Positions 1 to 9,258 of a stretch of DNA of 64,000 nucleotides are shown here, one piece after another. The translations under genes and the position numbers were made by a program. The DNA is taken from assembly GCA_963756895.1 (NCBI GenBank), contig CAVWPI010000011.1, positions 310,001 through 374,000 of the forward strand, written 5' to 3'. The stretch comes from DASUAS01 sp963756895. Lineage in GTDB: Bacteria > Actinomycetota > Acidimicrobiia > IMCC26256 > DASPTH01. Below the pieces are notes generated by a model. The model saw nothing but the letters and a program-made list of their open reading frames with translations, had not been told where the DNA came from and searched no databases. Position 1 is the stretch's first letter. Each line of letters opens with the position of its first letter.

Positions 1-2
1 TC

Positions 3-77
3 GGCGAGGAGTCCGAGATCGTCGCCGCGGCCATGGCCGAGCACGGCCTCCCCGAAGGCTCCTCCGCCGGCGAATAG
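3..77 (+). CDS. 3' end of an unidentified protein (partial)
   Basis: The first bases of the window hold the last 24 codons of a gene that begins outside it, ending in TAG at 75-77. The visible tail is acidic and alanine-rich, with MAEHGLPEGSSAGE as the terminal residues. No family can be assigned from so little. It lies on the plus strand, tail-to-tail with the DUF559 gene and separated from it by a short CACCT repeat and a long hairpin. Confidence 0.55.
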   Translation, partial: GEESEIVAAAMAEHGLPEGSSAGE

Positions 78-80
78 CCC

Positions 81-100
81 CACCTCACCTCACCTCACCA
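81..100. repeat. CACCT pentanucleotide repeat
   Basis: Almost four tandem copies of CACCT (three perfect, the fourth ending in A) lie directly after the stop codon of the partial gene and just before the first cassette hairpin. No function is evident. Confidence 0.6.
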
Positions 101-101
101 A

Positions 102-153
102 CTCGAGGTTGCGTCACCTGGCGTCGTAGTACGACGCCGAGTGACGCAACCTT
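102..153. repeat. Long hairpin at the 3' boundary of DUF559 cassette 1
   Basis: Positions 106-152 form a 47-bp near-perfect palindrome. The outer arms AGGTTGCGTCAC and GTGACGCAACCT pair over 12 bp, two positions mismatch (118-119 against 139-140), and the inner arm GGCGTCGTA pairs up to the centre. The hairpin begins 5 nt beyond the stop codon of the minus-strand gene at 158. The block 102-153 recurs at 1110-1161 with 49 of 52 bases identical, so the gene sits between two copies. There is no T-tract on either side, which argues against a classical intrinsic terminator. Confidence 0.9.
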
Positions 154-157
154 GGGT

Positions 158-1072
158 TCAGAGGTGCCGGCGAACCGACGTCGCGAGGCGGTTGGCGCGG
201 TCCTTCACGTCAGCCCCGGTTGCGACGAGCACGGTGTAGCCGAGGTCCGAGATCGCGTTGCGGCGAGCGGCGTCGCGGTAGTGCGCGGCAGTGCCCGTGT
301 GATGCTCGACGCTGTCGTACTCGATCACCACCATCGCGTCGGGATAGGCGAGATCGACACGGGCGACGAACCCGCCGACCTGGTCGCGCACCACGAACTG
401 GTGGACCGGTGTGGGCAGACCATGGCGGACGAGCATGTCGGCCAGGAGCCGCTCAGGGACGCTCTCGGGCAGCGTCGACACGCAGGTTCGAGCTTCGACC
501 GCGGCGCGAAATCTACGCCCGCCCGGGCGACCCTTCGTCGCAAGCCGTGTGCTCGTGCGTCGAAGCTCGTCGAGGGATACGAGCCTGCGACGTAGGGCTG
601 TGTCGATGTTGGCATCGAGCATGACGGGACTCAGGGTGCGCGCGAGGTCGAAGAGCGTGCGAGCTGTCGAGGTACACGGCACGCTGTCGCGCTCATCTCG
701 GTCCTCCTCTCCGATCGCGAGGCTCTCATGGACCACGAGGCGAGCATGACGGGAGCGCTTCCACCTCGGGCAGGTCAGCTCGCTGATGTCCGTCCGTCCG
801 GTGGGCAACGACCAGAGCGCGGCGGCGGAGAGGTGCGACGCGAGGGCGTCAGGGCCCGCAGCCAGGCACGCAGCGAGTAGGTCGCCACGCCAGGTCCTGG
901 GCGCGCCACCCATCCGATACACGCCCTCGTAGACGGGCACCCATCGTCCGCTCGAGGTCCGGGCCTTTCGCGCGCCGTCCGAGAACCCGAGGGCATCGAC
1001 GTGCTCGAGCGCGAAGATCCCGTGCTGCTGAGCGGCGAGGCGTCCAAGTGCATCGTCGGCACGTCGGGTCAT
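158..1072 (-). CDS. AbiEi-like winged-helix / DUF559 nuclease-fold protein, cassette 1
   Basis: This 304-residue protein has two parts. Residues ~5-60 resemble the AbiEi antitoxin N-terminal winged helix (QQHGIFALEHV, then YEGVYRMGG). The C-terminal ~100 residues are a DUF559/Vsr-like PD-(D/E)XK fold, with the candidate active site in RVDLAYP and VIEYDSVEHH followed by D-x2-RRNA. A middle region carries TARTLFDLA. No partner toxin gene is adjacent, so it is not a standard AbiE operon. It shares domain order and motifs with the protein at 54701. It lies between two copies of a 52-bp hairpin repeat, with 41 nt between the upstream copy and the start codon. Family assignment is fairly secure, whereas nuclease activity is inferred. 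Confidence 0.85.
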   Translation of the reverse strand: MTRRADDALGRLAAQQHGIFALEHVDALGFSDGARKARTSSGRWVPVYEGVYRMGGAPRTWRGDLLAACLAAGPDALASHLSAAALWSLPTGRTDISELTCPRWKRSRHARLVVHESLAIGEEDRDERDSVPCTSTARTLFDLARTLSPVMLDANIDTALRRRLVSLDELRRTSTRLATKGRPGGRRFRAAVEARTCVSTLPESVPERLLADMLVRHGLPTPVHQFVVRDQVGGFVARVDLAYPDAMVVIEYDSVEHHTGTAAHYRDAARRNAISDLGYTVLVATGADVKDRANRLATSVRRHL

Positions 1073-1109
1073 CGCGAGAAGACGAGTTCACTCCCAACGC
1101 GTGACACAT

Positions 1110-1161
1110 CTCGAGGTTGCGTCACCTGGCGTCGTAGAACGCCGACGAGTGACGCAACCTT
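1110..1161. repeat. Long hairpin at the 5' boundary of DUF559 cassette 1
   Basis: This is the second copy of the 102-153 repeat, in direct orientation. The palindrome 1114-1160 again has 12-bp outer arms (AGGTTGCGTCAC with GTGACGCAACCT) and is also 47 bp long. Only three bases differ from the other copy, all in the distal inner arm, which makes this inner stem slightly less perfect. It lies upstream of the DUF559 start codon and could be an operator, an insulator or a boundary of a mobile unit. Confidence 0.9.
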
Positions 1162-1190
1162 GTTTTGGGGGGTGGAGAGAGTCCCGCGGG

Positions 1191-1891
1191 TCAGTCGTCT
1201 TCGACGACTTCGTGAAGGGCGGCGGCTTCGGCTTCGGCCTGGGCCTGGGTGAAGTGGACGGGCTTCTGTCGCTTCGCCTTGCGCCACTCGAGGAACGGCG
1301 GGATCAACGAGAGGATGATGATCGCCGCGATCAGCGGGTAGAGGTAGGTGTCGATCGAGTCGCCGATGGCGTCGGCGAGGAAGTAGCCCGCCAGGGTCAC
1401 GCCGAACACCCAGATGAAGGCGCCGAACACGTTGAAGCTGATGAACGTCCGTCGGGTCATCTTGCCGATCCCGGCGACGACCGGCGCGAAGGTGCGCACC
1501 ACGGGCACGAACGCGCGAGGACGATCGTCTTGGCGCCGTGTTGATCGAAGAAGTCCTCGGTGCGGTCGATGTACTCGCGTTTGAACAGCTTCGAATCGGG
1601 GCGCCGCAACAGGCGCGGTCCCGTCTTCTGGCCGATGGTGAAACCGAGCTGGTCGCCGACGACGGCCGCGATGAAGCACCCGACCAGGATGGCCGCCAGG
1701 TTCAGCTTCCCCTGGTTGGCCAGGATGCCCGCGGTGAAGAGGAGCGAGTCACCAGGGAGGAAGAAGCCGATCAGGAGGCCCGTCTCGGCGAAGATGATCA
1801 ACATGAGCCCGATCTCGCCGTACGGGCTCAGGTCGTTGAGGATCTCCTTCGGATCCAGACTGAGCGCGAGAATCGTCGAGAGCAGGTGCAC
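1191..1891 (-). CDS. DedA/SNARE-associated family membrane protein (frameshifted)
   Basis: DedA proteins are small polytopic inner-membrane proteins linked to membrane homeostasis and lipid flipping. Visible here are FAETGLLIGFFLPGDSLLFT near the N-terminus, the FTIGQKTGP segment, and the second conserved block FVPVVRTFAPVVAG, followed by two hydrophobic helices and a charged tail. The two halves are in different frames. At about 1517 the codons run AKTIVLAR and then lose frame, and restoring one base in a GCGCG tract joins them to FVPVVRTF. A GTG at 1891 is taken as start, and an ATG at 1927 is possible. The gene is divergent from topA, with a ~150 bp shared promoter region. Confidence 0.85.
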
Positions 1892-2049
1892 GACGGCGCA
1901 GGATAGACGGCCTGTCCCCCCGTCCACGGGAACGACCCGGAGTTGACAGCGGCCGCTTCCGGCACCACTGTCCGGCGCCGATACCTTCCCTCACGCCCCC
2001 CGCCGACCACACTGGTCGGCCGATCCACCCCAGTCCGAGGACAAGGCAC

Positions 2050-4833
2050 GTGGCGAAACCTCTCGTGATCGTCGAGTCCAAAGCGAAGGCCGACACCATC
2101 GCCGGCTTCCTCGGGCGCGACCACTACACCGTGCTGCCCAGCGTCGGGCACATCCGCGACCTGCCCCAGGGCGCCAAACAGGCACCGAAGAGCGTCACCA
2201 AGCCCGAGGTGCGGCGCCTGGGCATCGACGTCGACGACCACTTCCGTCCCGTCTACGTCGTCCCCGACAACAAGAAGCACGTCGTGGCCGACCTCAAGGC
2301 CGCGCTCAAGGGGGCGAGCGAGCTCTACCTCGCGACCGACGAGGACCGCGAGGGCGAGGCCATCTCGTGGCACCTGCTCGAGGTGCTGAAGCCGACCGTG
2401 CCCGTGAAGCGGATGGTGTTCCATGAGATCACCAACGAGGCGATCGCCGACGCCATCGACAACTGGCGCGACCTCGACATGAAGCTCGTCGAGGCGCAAG
2501 AGGGTCGGCGAATCCTCGACCGGTTGGTCGGCTACGAGGTGTCGAACGTCGCGTTCCGTCGCATCGGGCGCGGCACGTCGGTGGGACGCGTGCAGAGCGT
2601 TGCCACGCGACTCGTCGTCGACCGCGAACGCGCCGCGCATGGCGTTCAACAGTGGCTCCTACTGGGACCTCGAGGGCACGTTCGACGCGCACGCCCAGTC
2701 GTTCCCCGCGACGCTCGTGCAGCTCGACGGACGCCGACTCGCGCTCGGGCGCGACTTCGACGCCGACACCGGCCGCCTCGCGGCCGACGCGAACGTCGCG
2801 CTGCTCGACGAGGCCGGCGCGGTCGCGCTCGCCGGTCGCCTCGACGACGTCGCGTTCACCGTCACGTCGGTCGACACCCGCACGTTCACCGAGAAGCCCA
2901 AGGCACCGTTCATCACGTCGACGCTGCAGCAGGAAGCGGGCCGCAAGCTCGGCTTCAGTGCCGGCCGCACGATGAGCATCGCCCAAGGGCTCTACGAGCG
3001 CGGCCTGATCACCTACATGCGGACCGACAGCACGACGTTGTCGGAGCAGGCCGTCAGCGCCGCCCGCCGGCAGATCGCCCGCCTCTACGGCGACGACCAC
3101 CTCCCGCCGCAGCCGCGTGTCTACCGCAGCAAGGTGAAGAACGCGCAGGAGGCCCACGAGGCGATCCGCCCCGCGGGCGAGCGCATGCGCACCGCCGACG
3201 ACGTCGGGGGCGAGCTGCGCTCCAACGACGAGCGGCGCCTCTACGACCTCATCTGGAAGCGCACCGTCGCGTCGCAGATGGCCGACGCCCGCATTCGGCG
3301 CGTCACCCTCCGTCTCGGCGCGACGTCGAGCGCGGGTGAAGACGTCGTGTTCCAGGCGAGCGGTCGCACCATCGAGTTCGCCGGCTACCTCCGCGCCTAC
3401 GTGGAAGGCGCCGACGACCCCGAGGCCGAGCTCGAGGACCGCGAGACGTTGCTGCCACCACTCTCGGAACAGGAACCCGTGCGGTGCGCCGACCTCCGTC
3501 CCGCCGGTCACACGACGCAGCCGCCTGCACGATTCACCGAAGCCTCGTTGGTGAAGGAGCTCGAGGAGCGCGGCATCGGTCGGCCGTCCACCTACGTGTC
3601 GGTGATCGAGACGATCCTCGCCCGTGACTACGTGTTCAAGAAGGGGACCGCGCTCGTCCCCACGTGGAAGGCGTTCGCGAAGGTGCAGCTGCTCGAGCGT
3701 CACTTCGCGCACCTCATCGACTACGACTTCACCGCCACCATGGAGGAAGCGCTCGACGCCGTCGCGCGCGGCGAGGGCGAAGCCGAGAAGTGGCTCGACA
3801 GCTTCTACTTCGGCAACGGACAGGCCGGGTTGCGCGAGCTGGTGTCCGACGAGCGCCTCGCGCAGATCGACATGGCCGAGGTCAACTCGGTGCACATCGG
3901 CACCGACTCCCAAGGCAACGAGCTCGTCGTGCGGGTGTGGCCCAACGGCGCGCGCATCGAGCGCGGCGACGAGAAGGCGCCCATCCCCGTCGACCTCGCG
4001 CCCGACGAGCTCACCCACGAGAAGGCGGAGGAGCTCCTGGCCAAGGGTGGCGCGGGGCCACGCGACCTCGGCACCGACGCCGAGTCGGGTCTCACCGTCC
4101 TCGTGCTCACCGGCCGCTTCGGCCCGTTCGTGCAGCTCGGTGAGCAGGAGGCAGGTTCGAAGGACAAGCCACCGCGGGCATCCCTCTTCGCATCGATGGA
4201 CGTCGACACCGTCACGCTCGAGGAGGCGTTGCAACTGCTCTCGCTGCCGCGCGTCGTCGGCGTCGACACCGACGGTGAGGAGATCACCGCGCAGAACGGC
4301 CGCTACGGGCCCTACCTCAAGAAGGGCACCGACAGCCGGAGCCTCGGGTCGGAGGACCAGCTGTTCTCGGTGACGCTCCCCGAGGCGCAGGCGATCTTCG
4401 CTCAGCCCAAGCAGCGGCGGGGCCGGGTCGCCAAGCCGCCCATCGCCGACCTCGGTCCGCACCCCGAGAGCGGGGCGCCGATCCGGGTGCTCGACGGCCG
4501 CTTCGGGCCCTACATCACCGACGGCACCACCAACGCGACCGTCCCCGCGGCATCCAGCCCGAGGCGGTGACGCTGGCGGAAGCGGTGGACCTGCTCGCCG
4601 AGCGCGCCGCGCGGGCCCTCGAAGGGGGCGAAGAAGACCGCAGCCAAGAGGACCGCCAAGAAGACGGCGAAGAAGACGACCGCGAAGAAGACGAGCGCCA
4701 CGAAGACCCCGCGAAGAAGACAAGCGCCAGGAAGACCCCCGCCAAGAAGACGACCGCGAAGAAGGTGCCCGCCAAGCGGGCGACCAGAAAGGCGACGACA
4801 CCACCCGCTCCCGGGTCCGTTCCCGGCTCGTAG
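2050..4833 (+). CDS. topA: DNA topoisomerase I (type IA), with Lys/Ala-rich tail; frameshifted
   Basis: TopA relaxes negative supercoils by a single-strand break through a catalytic tyrosine, here in GLITYMRTDS. The TOPRIM domain is at the N-terminus (KPLVIVESKAKADTI, then DEDREGEAISWHL), starting at GTG 2050. The coding sequence is interrupted at ~2638 (after VVDRERA, resuming MAFNSGSYW), ~4548, ~4625 and ~4707. The shifts at 4548 and 4707 are each repaired by one extra C in a C-run. The repaired C-terminus is a tandem series of KKTAAK-like units from ~4620 to 4800, a histone-H1-like basic tail seen in actinobacterial TopA. The MFS gene follows 6 nt later. Confidence 0.92.
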
Positions 4834-4839
4834 GCGCGG

Positions 4840-6398
4840 ATGACCGACGAGCAGCCTCAGCGGGAGGCGCCGTTCATCCCTTCCGACTCGTCGGAGCCGC
4901 CGATGCCCGACGCGCCGTGGCGCGTCTTCGGCAGCAAGACCTTCTTCCGGCTCTGGACCGCGCAGTTCGTGTCCAGCCTCGGCGACTGGATCGGACTCAT
5001 CGCCATCCTCGCCATCGCCGCGCGCGTCTCCGACAACTCGGGCGCGGCCGTGAGCCTGGTCATGACGACGCGTGTCCTGCCCGGCTTCCTGCTCGGCACC
5101 GTCGGCGGCGTCATCATCGACCGCTTCGACCGGCGCAAGGTCATGGTGCTGTGCGACATCGGGCGCGCCAGCCTCCTCGTGCTCCTCCCGTTCGTCGACA
5201 ACATCGGCGGCCTGCTCCTCGTCTCGCTCGGGCTCGAGATCCTCACGCTCCTCTGGGGGCCCGCGCAGGCCGCGACCGTCCCGAACATCGTCGACGACGA
5301 GCACCTGTCGTCGGCGAACTCGCTGTCGCTCGCCGCGAGCTACGGCACGTTCCCGATCGCGTCGATCATCTTCTCGCTGCTCGCGGGCGTCGCCACGGTG
5401 CTGGCCGACTTCGACGTCATCTCCTCGTTCAAGGTCGACCAGGAATCGCTCGCGCTGGTCTTCGACGCGATGACGTTCCTCGTGTCGGCGGCGATCGTCT
5501 ATCGCCTTCCCATACCGCGACGCGAGAAGAGCGCCGACGACAAGCGCATCGACTGGACCGAGACCTTTCGCGAGATCAAGGAGGGCCTGCAGTTCGTCGG
5601 GCAGCATGCGCTGGTGCGCGGGGTGATGCTGGGGCTCGGCTTCGGTCTCATCGGCGCGGGCGCGATGATCCCGCTCGGTCCGAGCTTCGCGCAGGAGGTG
5701 CTCAACGGTGGCGCCGCAGCATTCGGGGTGTTGATGACCGCGCTCGGGTTCGGCGCCACGTTCGGTGTGATCACGCTGCTGTGGTTGCAGGGACGTCTGC
5801 CGCGCATCACCGTGTTCTGCTTCGCGGTGATCGGCACCGGTGGCTTCCTCGTGCTGGCGGCGTCGTTCTCCGCGTTGGCGCCCGCGGCATTGATGATCGG
5901 CGGCGTCGGCGCGTGTGCGGGCACCACCTACGTCACCGGTTTCACCGTGTTGCAGGAGAGCGTCGGCCGACGAGCTGCGCGGCCGCACCTTCGCCACGCT
6001 GTACACCGTCGTGCGGCTGTGCCTCCTCATCTCCTTGACGATCTCGCCGCTGTGGGCCGACTTCTGGGACTGGGTGACCCGCGAGCTCTTCGGTGATCAG
6101 TCGGTGTCGATCGGGCCGTACACGTACGCGCTGCCGGGTGTGCGCATCGCGCTCTGGGGCGGCGGCATCATCACGCTCGTCGCCGGGTTCTTCGCCTGGC
6201 GGTCCATCCGCAAGGCCGAGCGCGAGGCCGGCGAGACCGGCGAGCCGACGGTGGCGGAGCAGGGTCCGCTCGAGTTCCGGCCGCTCGGACTGATCGAGCC
6301 GTCACCGATCGCCGAACCCGAGGACGCCGAACCAGGAAGAAGAAGCCGAACCCGCAGCCGACGGCGACGCCGCGCCCGACGCGGGTGCCGGGCCGTGA
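4840..6398 (+). CDS. MFS transporter, EntS-like (frameshifted)
   Basis: A major facilitator superfamily permease of about 520 residues. Hydrophobic helices alternate with the MFS loop 2-3 signature DRFDRRKVMVLCDIGR, and an acidic cytoplasmic tail EEEAEPAADGD follows the last helix. The substrate cannot be read from sequence; the layout resembles MFS_3/EntS-type exporters. The frame is lost at ~5966 (after VLQESV, resuming ADELRGRTFATLY) and again at ~6330 in a GAA repeat. The restored frame ends in TGA at 6396-6398 and overlaps the GTG of tmk, which supports the repaired reading. Confidence 0.82.
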
Positions 6399-7022
6399 AC
6401 CGGGGTCGCTTCGTGGTCCTCGAGGGTGGCGACGGCAGCGGGAAGAGCACGCAGTCGGCGTTGCTCGCGGCGCTGGCTGCGCGGGCGTGGGCACACGGTG
6501 GTGGAGACCTTCGAGCCCGGTGCCGGCGCGACCGGTGCGGTGCTCCGGGAGCTCCTGCTGCACGGCCCGGAACCCGTCGCCCCGGTCGCGGAGGCGTTGC
6601 TCATGGCCGCCGACCGCGCGCAGCACGTCGCGAGCGAGATCGAGCCCGCGCTCGCGCGCGGCGACTGGGTCGTGTGCGACCGCTACGTGCCGTCGTCGTT
6701 GGTGTACCAGGGGGTCGTGCGCGGGCTGGGCGTCGAGGTGGTCGAACAGCTCAGCGTGGTCGCGACCGAGGGGCTCGCGCCCGATCTCGTGCTGCTGCTC
6801 GACGTGTCCGACGAGATCGCCGACGCCCGTCGCGCCGACGAGAGCCGTGCCGGCGTCGACGACCGGCTCGAACGCGAAGGCGCGGCGTTCCACGCGTCCG
6901 TGCGCGCGGCGTACCGCGAGCTCGCGCCCGCACGCGGTTGGGTCGTGGTCGATGCCGACGGCGACGTCGGTCATGTCGCCGAGCGCGTTCGCGACGCGGT
7001 CGCTCCGCTGCTGGCAGGATGA
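6395..7022 (+). CDS. tmk: Thymidylate kinase (frameshifted)
   Basis: Tmk phosphorylates dTMP to dTDP for DNA synthesis. The P-loop is FVVLEGGDGSGKST at residues 5-18, and the substrate-binding CDRYVPSSLVYQG lies near the middle with LDVSDEIADARR after it. The GTG start at 6395 overlaps the upstream TGA. Frame is lost at ~6488, after AALAAR, and resumes at GHTVVETFEPG. The predicted length of ~209 residues is normal for the family. The ATGA at 7019-7022 couples it to holB, a common pairing because both serve replication. Confidence 0.9.
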
Positions 7023-8128
7023 CGACCATGGTGGCGACCGAGCACTGGGCGCGTGTCCCGGGACAGGAACGAGCGGTGGTGCAGCTGCAGCGGGCCGCGA
7101 CCCGGCCCGGTGCACGCCTATCTGCTCGTCGGCCCTCGCGGCTCCGGGGTGGAGGAGGCGGCCCGGTGCTTCGCCGCCGCCCTCATCACCACCGACGACG
7201 ACGAACGCTCGTGGGACCTCGTGCTCCGCGGTGTCCACCCCGACGTGGTCGAGATCGACCCGCCGGCCACGCAGATCCGCATCGAGGACGCGCAGGCGGT
7301 CGTCGACGAGGTGTCGCGCAGCCCGATCGAGGGCGAGCGGAAGGTCGTCGTGCTCTTCGACGCCGAACGCCTGCGCCTCAACGAGGCGGCCGCCAACAAG
7401 CTGCTCAAGACGCTCGAGGAACCGCCGCCCCGCGCGGTGATCATCCTCGTCACCTCGGGCGCCGACCAGCTGCTCCCCACGATCCGCTCGCGGTGCCAGC
7501 GCGTCGACTTCGCGTACCTCGGAGCCGATGCGGTCGCGCCGCGCGCTCGTCGCCGACGGCATCCCCACCGAGCGCGCTGCGCTGCTCGCCCGGCTCGCGG
7601 GCGGCCGCATCGACCGCGCCCGGGCGCTCGAGGGCCACCTCGGCCCGGTGCGTGACGCGTTCGTCGCCGCGGCCTCGTCGATCGACGGGACGGGCGGCGC
7701 GGTCGCCGAGCAGGCCGAACGCGTGCAGGAGGCGATGCAGGGCGCGTTGGCGGACATCGAAGCGGCGCAGGTCGAGGAAGCCGAGCAGCTGGGCGCCGAG
7801 CTCGAAGCCGCGGGCTACCCGGAGCGCACGCGCCGCGCGCAACTGCGCCGGCTCGAGGAGCGCCACAAGCGCGCGCACCGCCGGGCGCGCATCGACGCGC
7901 TGCTCGAGGGCATCACCGCGCTCGAGACCGTGTACCGCGACGCGCTGGCGGGATCGGCCGACGAGCGGCTCAACGTCGACCGCGACGTGATGGCCCTCGA
8001 CCCCCGTGCTGCCGCGGCCGCGCTCGACGCCTGCCGCGACGCACGCCAGGCCATCGCCGAGTTCAACCCCAACGAGACGCTGCTCGTCGAGCGCCTCTTC
8101 CTCCACCTACCGCCCGCCGGTGGCGTGA
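7019..8128 (+). CDS. holB: DNA polymerase III delta' subunit (frameshifted)
   Basis: The delta' subunit is part of the clamp-loader AAA+ complex. Recognisable parts are VHAYLLVGPRGSGVEEAAR, the sensor-like KLLKTLEEPPPRAVIILVTS and the SRC motif in TIRSRCQRVDF. A long helical C-terminal part (QVEEAEQLGAELEAAGYPER) is followed by the usual clamp-loader collar sequence. Frame breaks occur at ~7107 and ~7537. The stop is uncertain. The last frame stays open into the tRNA gene, so I place the end at the TGA at 8126-8128, which would need one more shift. The start is the ATG overlapping the tmk stop. Confidence 0.82.
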
Positions 8129-8178
8129 CCGGAACGTCTTCCGGGGCGCTGACGGGCAACCGGTACACTCGCCCCCGC

Positions 8179-8254
8179 GCCGGAGTAGCTCAGACGGCAG
8201 AGCAGCTCACTCGTAATGAGCAGGCCAAGGGTTCAAGTCCCTTCTCCGGCTCCA
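8179..8254 (+). tRNA. tRNA-Thr (anticodon CGT), CCA encoded
   Basis: A complete cloverleaf. The acceptor stem GCCGGAG pairs with CTCCGGC, and TAGCTCAGACGGCAGAGCA forms the D arm. The anticodon loop is CTCGTAA with CGT at the anticodon, and GGTTCAAGTCC forms the T arm. The 3' CCA is encoded. The anticodon reads ACG, a frequent threonine codon at this GC content. Confidence 0.95.
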
Positions 8255-8354
8255 TCCACTGTGCCATCCGTGCTGGAGCTCGACGGTCGAGACCGCGTGC
8301 TCTGGACGGCACGAGCCGCCCGACGAGTGGCGCACGGCCTACGGTCGTGGGACG

Positions 8355-9247
8355 CATGCCCGCGCGCGGAGATCGACGGCGTCCCCATCTGGTACGAGGA
8401 GCACGGCGACGCCGACGGCCTGCCGCTCGTCGCCCTCCACGGTGGCATCGTCACGTTCGAGGGCACCTTCGGCGACGTCCTCCCGTGGCTGACGCAGGGC
8501 CGCCGGGTCATCGGGTCGAGCTCCAGGGTCACGGGCACACGCCCGACACCGGCCGGGCGATGTCGCTCGAGCGCTTCGCCGACGACGTCGCCGGCTGGTC
8601 GACCGCGTGGCGGGCGGGGGGCCCGTCGACGTGTGGGGGTTCAGCCTCGGTGCGCTCACGGCCACGAGCTTGGCCATCCGGCATCCGGCGACGGTCCGGC
8701 GCCTGGTGCTCGCCGGCACGAACATCCGTCCCGACGGGCTACCACGCCGAGATCACGGCGCCCGAACAGGACGACCCGCGGCTCCCGACGGAGGCGGAGT
8801 TCGCGCGCTGGCAGGCCGACTACGAGGCGGTGGCGCCGAACCCGGCGACTTCTTCCCGTTCCTGGAGCGGATGCAGCCCGTCGTGCACGACTTCGCCGGC
8901 TGGACTGCCGACGAGATCCGCAGCATCGACGCGCCCACGCTCCTCGTGATCGGCGACCGCGACTTCGTCCGCCTCGACCACGCCGAGATGCTCGAGCGGT
9001 TCCCCGACAGCCGCCTCGCCGTCCTCCCCGGCACACGTCACACCGAGGTGATGCAGCGCACCGAGGCGCTCCGGGCGCTCGTCGAGCCTTTCCTGGCCTG
9101 GGCGACCGGGGGCCGCCGGCCTCGGTCGCGCTGGTCGATACCTCCTGGCCCGGGTGTTCGCCCCTGCGTCCGGTCAAGGAGGGGTGGGTCCCGGCCGAAG
9201 ACAATTGTCCGGAGCGAACCGGTGGGGTGCTCCCGACGACTGCTTGA
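8355..9247 (+). CDS. Alpha/beta-fold hydrolase (heavily frameshifted)
   Basis: Pieces of one alpha/beta hydrolase lie in order over several frames: EIDGVPIWYEEHG, LPLVALHGG with the oxyanion-loop HGG, the nucleophile elbow WGFSLGALTA (G-x-S-x-G), LLVIGDRDFVRLDH with the acid, and the catalytic His in LPGTRHTEVM. Frame changes are needed near 8370, 8515, 8605, 8745 and 8845, the densest cluster in the window. The order and completeness of the motifs favour sequencing indels, but a true pseudogene cannot be excluded here. Both ends are approximate. The substrate is unknown. Confidence 0.65.
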
Positions 9248-9258
9248 AGGCACGAGCG

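Noticed and set aside
158..1072. Calling the DUF559 gene a type IV toxin-antitoxin (AbiE) system
   Set aside because: Only the N-terminal AbiEi-like domain is present; there is no AbiEii nucleotidyltransferase gene next to either copy.
102..1161. Interpreting cassette 1 as an IS or MITE
   Set aside because: No transposase motif, no terminal dinucleotides typical of IS families and no obvious target duplication outside the hairpins; kept instead as a hairpin-bounded cassette of unknown type.
2429..4804. Very long open frame on the minus strand opposite topA
   Set aside because: It mirrors the topA codons, has Arg/Gly/Leu-rich low-information sequence and no recognisable motif; such antisense frames are expected at this GC content.
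9125..9258. Possible c-di-GMP riboswitch upstream of the GGDEF gene
   Set aside because: The region lacks the GEMM conserved core and only weak complementary patches (CCTCC with GGAGG) are seen.
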